Below are positions 60,867-64,000 of a stretch of 64,000 nucleotides of DNA, piece after piece (the first letter of the stretch is position 1; each line of letters starts with the position of its first letter). This stretch comes from Butyriboletus loyo (Eukaryota > Basidiomycota > Agaricomycetes > Boletales > Boletaceae). The notes under the pieces were generated by a model that was not told where the DNA came from, did not search any database, and saw only the letters and a list, made by a program, of their open reading frames with translations. Both the position numbers and the translations under genes were made by a program. The stretch covers positions 87,298 to 151,297 of the forward strand of contig JBBPSI010000047.1 of the NCBI GenBank assembly GCA_038093515.1, in the 5' to 3' direction.

Positions 60867-61824
60867 ATGAAATCCCTTTCTATTGAACAAACCAACCAAA
60901 TCATCTCCTGCCTGGAAATGGGTCAATCCACTCACCAGATCTCATATTCTACTGGTCTCAACCACTCTACCATTAGTAGACTTTGCTCCAAACACTGTCC
61001 AGACCTACTCAAAGCCTCTGGTGGTTGCCCATCCCTCATAACTCCCACTGACATGTGCCATGTCATTTGTCTTATTGATACTGGGAAGGCTGAAAATGCT
61101 CTCCAGGTTACCAAAACTCTTCAGGACATCAAGAACCATCCAATCTCCCCCAAAACCATTCATTGTCACCTCAGGAAGGCCAGTATGAAGGCTGTGGTGA
61201 AGAAGAAACACCCCCTTCTCTCTATGCATTATAGGAGGGCAAGAATGGACTTTGCTTTAAGCCATCAGGATTGGACTGTGGAGGACTGGAAGAATGTCAT
61301 ATGGTCAGATGAAAGGAAATGGGTGTGGAAAAAGGCAGGAGAGGGCCTAAGTGATAGGCTGGTGGAAGGTACAGTGAAGTTTGGAGGAGGATCAATGATG
61401 ATATGGGGTTGTATGACCTGGGAAGGAGTTGGAATGGCTTGCAAGATTGATGGTAAGATGGATGCTAATCTTTATGTGCAGATCATGGATTCAGTATTAT
61501 GGAAAAACTCCAGAGGATATTATCTTTCAGCAGGATAATGACCCCAAGCATACCAGCAGGAGAGCCAAGGTGTGGTTTGCTGACAATGGATTTGAGGTCA
61601 TGGTGTGGCCTGCTCAGTCTCCAGACCTCAACCCCATAGAACACCTATGGTTTCTAAGGCTAGCAGAGTATTCTGAGTCACCTAAGGAGGTTTTAGAGTT
61701 GTGGGAGTGTGTACAGGCAGAGTGGGATAGGATTGGGATTGCACAGTATCAGGAGTTAATTGAGAGTATGCCTAGAAGGATTCAGGAGGTGATTAAAGCC
61801 AAAGGAGGATATACTTCATACTAA
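60867..61824 (+). pseudogene. Tc1 transposase, DD34E, with one frameshift
   Basis: The preferred start is ATG 60867 (MKSLSIEQTNQII), which opens the N-terminal helix-turn-helix; an in-frame ATG also exists at 60789. DNA-binding motifs are MGQSTHQISYSTGLNHSTIS and a second HTH region. The catalytic residues are D in VIWSDERK, D in FQQDNDPKHTS and E in LNPIEHLW, with 34 residues between the last two, so the triad is DD34E. The frame is broken near 61504 in the run ggaaaaactcc, where one extra A moves the reading frame; downstream the protein continues normally to TAA at 61822-61824. As written this copy makes a truncated protein lacking the second D and the E. An assembly error in the A-run is possible. 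Confidence 0.8.
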
Positions 61825-61843
61825 TTTAGATACCCTTGATATT

Positions 61844-62057
61844 AGCAACAAAACTGTTGCAATGAGTACCCTTGCTTGATTGGTGAATATTGCCTGATAT
61901 AGAATGAATTACATAAGCAATGTATATATTTTTGGAAAGCCCTTGATTATGGCTTTCTGCTATGGGTAGGTTTAGGAGGTTTGCCTTTAGTGGTTCTTGA
62001 GTTATTAGCTTAACAATCAAAATGTTGCCAACATTGCAACAGTTTTGTTGCCCACTG
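61844..62057. repeat. Tc1 right terminal inverted repeat
   Basis: Reverse complement of the left arm, beginning agcaacaaaac and ending gttgcccactg next to the TA duplication. It includes a 10-bp segment missing on the left. Confidence 0.85.
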
Positions 62058-62460
62058 TATGTACTGTCAATAGATGGACAGGTACATTTGGTTGTGGTAC
62101 AAGGGGGGTGAGCAGATTTCCAGAGGAATGTGACTGCATGTTCCTTTTGGGACCTTTTCTCTTGATAAGATAGCCTGGCCTATAGCTACTGTGAGATGAC
62201 TGGTTACAGTGGTTTGCAAAAGTCCATGGAAAATGGAAAATCCAGTTTCACCTGGTGTTGTTGAAACAGTAGTGTTCTATTTCTGTATTTCACTTACAGC
62301 CACTATGTTTCCAGACTGGTCTTTATGACATCATAGTCTAGACTCAGTCATGCTTGTCACATTACAAATAGCTCTCTTTATGCTATTTGTTATAATCATA
62401 ACATTTATTCGTACACTTTCATTTTGGACTTAGTCGTTTGCTTCAACTTCACTTTCAAAG

Positions 62461-62720
62461 GTCACGTGACATAGTGCACGTGATCGTGGGAACTTACATG
62501 TGATCTCTTGCTGACTAAGCATATGATGTCATGGCCTAGACCAGGCCTAGACTCTATGACGTCACGACACATGTATTTAATCTCCGTTTACTTCTCTTCT
62601 TTTTGATCCCCGCGCCTCGTGTGGTTAATCACCATTGCGCTTCTCTTCTTTAGTCTAGCCATGTATAGTAGTTCATCACACGCACAGCATGGTCTGTGCG
62701 CATCTCTGTATAATATATAA
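62461..62720 (+). promoter_or_regulatory. Promoter-like segment (E-boxes, CRE, TATA)
   Basis: It contains GTCACGTGAC (62461-62470), a second CACGTG (62477-62482), TGACGTCA (62557-62564), a CT-rich stretch and then TATATAA (62714-62720). Such clusters resemble LTR or gene promoters with bZIP/bHLH sites. No coding sequence follows within the window. Confidence 0.35.
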
Positions 62721-63161
62721 AGGCTTGTGGTTAGACTAGGATTCCCTAGTTTTAACCACTTGTCTATTCGCTGGCAACAGTTGAGGATTAAGTTGAAGCT
62801 CCAGCCTTATCACCTGCCTGTGCTTTGTGTAGCGCAGCAACTGTTGTATAGGACCGCTTGTGGCAAAGGTATTCGTGCTAGCATTCGACTGCACGTTGCT
62901 TGCGCAACAATTGGATGATATACTTAGTCTTATTTCTTATCTCTAACATATTGTCATGTAATTCTTACCTTACCTTATTTAGGTACTATACAGTAAACAA
63001 GTACAAACACTCCTGTACTGTATATAAGACAGCCCTTATGGCTTGTCACTTTTCTTTAAATCTTTCAGTTCTTTCATCACTACTGTTGTTACGCTTGGCG
63101 CTAACAACTAGAACTCAGGCGGCACTCTGGAGTAGCCATGGGACTCATGTGAGATGATCCT

Positions 63162-63497
63162 CAGACTATGTCTTAGTGCACACACTAAGAGTCTGGAGTG
63201 AAACTAATTGCTAGTAGAAGACTGTGTAGAACTAGATAAGTTACAACTGTGCTAAGTCTTGGTTTATATACTATGAGGGTCTGTGCACAGACCATGACCC
63301 AATTGGGTCACATGAGTTGTAAGGATGAATAAAGACAGAATACTCTAGAACATTCTGGAGTATGAAAGAAACAGTGTCCTAGCATGGGAAGTGATGACTA
63401 AGCAGAATGGTTGAGCCATTCAAAGAAGACTAGACAAAGTCTAGGAGAAAATGGTAGTCCAAATGGTAGAGGGGAAAAAGAGTAGTCCACTACCATT
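63162..63497. repeat. Cluster of palindromes and hairpins
   Basis: Inverted repeats within 340 bp: tcttagtg-caca-cactaaga (63171-63190, with outer cagac/gtctg arms), the perfect palindrome ggtctgtgcacagacc (63278-63293), the perfect palindrome tgacccaattgggtca (63295-63310), an 11-bp stem with CA loop (63340-63363, one G-T pair), ctagac-aaa-gtctag (63430-63444) and aatggtag...ctaccatt (63462-63497). Confidence 0.8.
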
Positions 63498-64000
63498 GTT
63501 ACAGTTTTACCCCTAAGCGTACCCTGCCACTTGTTTTCCCATGCTCACACATCCCTGCCGCCCCTGCCATCCCACGATGCTGCCCATTGCCCACTCCCCA
63601 GTCGCTAGTGAATGTCATCCACTTCCCAGTCTCTTCTGCAAGTCTCAGTGCCACTACACTGAGATAGCCCCTATGTTGTTGCCCTGTCGGGCCGGACCTT
63701 CAGCTGAGCTGTCGCATCCTCTTATTCTTTATCCAATGACATTTATTACATCATGTGACTAGCACGTGACTAGATTATGATGCGTCTTGACTAGCGCGCC
63801 GAGACCCATATCCAAGGTCTCTGCTACTCATGCCCCCTTTGCCCTGTGGGCCCCACCTCGTGGACATCATCACTTCGTCTTCTGCTCTTCCCATTCACTG
63901 ACGATGTCACCTTCTTGCTCGGAGCTTCACTCCCTCATTACTGGCACTTTGCTGCTTCTTCATTTGCTGTTATGACTCAACTCAACTCATAACCCTTCAC

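Larger units (their letters stand above)
60534..62057 (+). mobile_element. Tc1/mariner-type DNA transposon with long inverted repeats
   Basis: A 1,524-bp element flanked by TA on both sides (60532-60533 and 62058-62059), the Tc1/mariner target duplication. Terminal inverted repeats begin cagtgggcaacaaaac and are unusually long: 204 bp left, 214 bp right, differing chiefly by a 10-bp indel (caggcaatat present only in the right arm). The transposase frame lies between them. Only one CG dinucleotide was found in the whole element (at about 60843), in sharp contrast with the CpG-rich host genes. Near-identity of the arms and a nearly intact transposase suggest a fairly recent insertion. Confidence 0.88.
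62058..64000. other. Repeat-like, gene-free right end
   Basis: Nearly 2 kb without recognisable coding sequence. The first 350 bp are free of CG dinucleotides. A CG-containing, promoter-like part follows (62.4-62.9 kb), then CG-free, hairpin-rich DNA (63.1-63.5 kb), then C/T-rich DNA to the window end with a GTGACTAG direct repeat flanking CACGTG (63755-63773). It may be part of an LTR retroelement or another transposon continuing beyond the window. No LTR ends, primer site or protein domain could be defined. Confidence 0.4.

Overview
The window is nuclear DNA of a filamentous basidiomycete, most likely an agaricomycete. Genes are densely packed on both strands and split by many 49-65 nt introns with GTNNGT...YAG borders. 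The protein set is typical of mushroom-class fungi: a WD40-M20 Dug2 peptidase, a Cdc11/Nud1 septation scaffold, a TALE homeodomain factor, an Msb2-like mucin and an agaricomycete-type P450 relic. The genus cannot be fixed from sequence alone. Gene models were built by reading exons across splice sites; exact borders are given only where frame and splice consensus agreed.

Layout. 0-2.5 kb: the 3' part of a USB1-like U6 snRNA phosphodiesterase gene and a convergent METTL25-type methyltransferase. 2.7-5.6 kb: a dead cytochrome P450, split by a 5'-truncated non-LTR retrotransposon with a perfect 13-bp target-site duplication. 5.6-9.7 kb: gene-poor, with simple repeats. 9.7-20.2 kb, all minus strand: a homeodomain factor, a CDC11-like scaffold and a small SAM methyltransferase. 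A short inverted-repeat element lies at about 20.3 kb. 21.5-28.3 kb: IWR1, a histidine acid phosphatase and a zinc alcohol dehydrogenase. 28.6-38.8 kb, plus strand: SMC3, RPL25 and a repeat-rich membrane mucin. 39.5-46.4 kb: DUG2, with divergent RPAP3-like and SEC14-like genes. 46.7-57.4 kb, minus strand: SCC2 and BMS1. 57.6-60.4 kb: a Cep57/Ppc89-type spindle pole body protein. 60.3-64 kb: a transposon-rich end with a nearly CpG-free Tc1 element (204/214-bp inverted repeats, DD34E transposase with one frameshift) and hairpin-rich, promoter-like DNA.

Functional links. Two cohesin-pathway genes (SMC3 and its loader SCC2) lie about 13 kb apart, measured from the end of one to the end of the other. 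Two spindle-pole/septation scaffolds (CDC11-like and Ppc89-like) are also here. Others serve RNA biology and ribosome or polymerase assembly (USB1, IWR1, RPAP3, RPL25, BMS1). Fungal gene order rarely reflects function, so this co-location may be chance. The least explained sequences are the intron inside the homeodomain recognition helix, the paired-cysteine mucin repeats, the 136-bp inverted-repeat element and the CpG-depleted right end.
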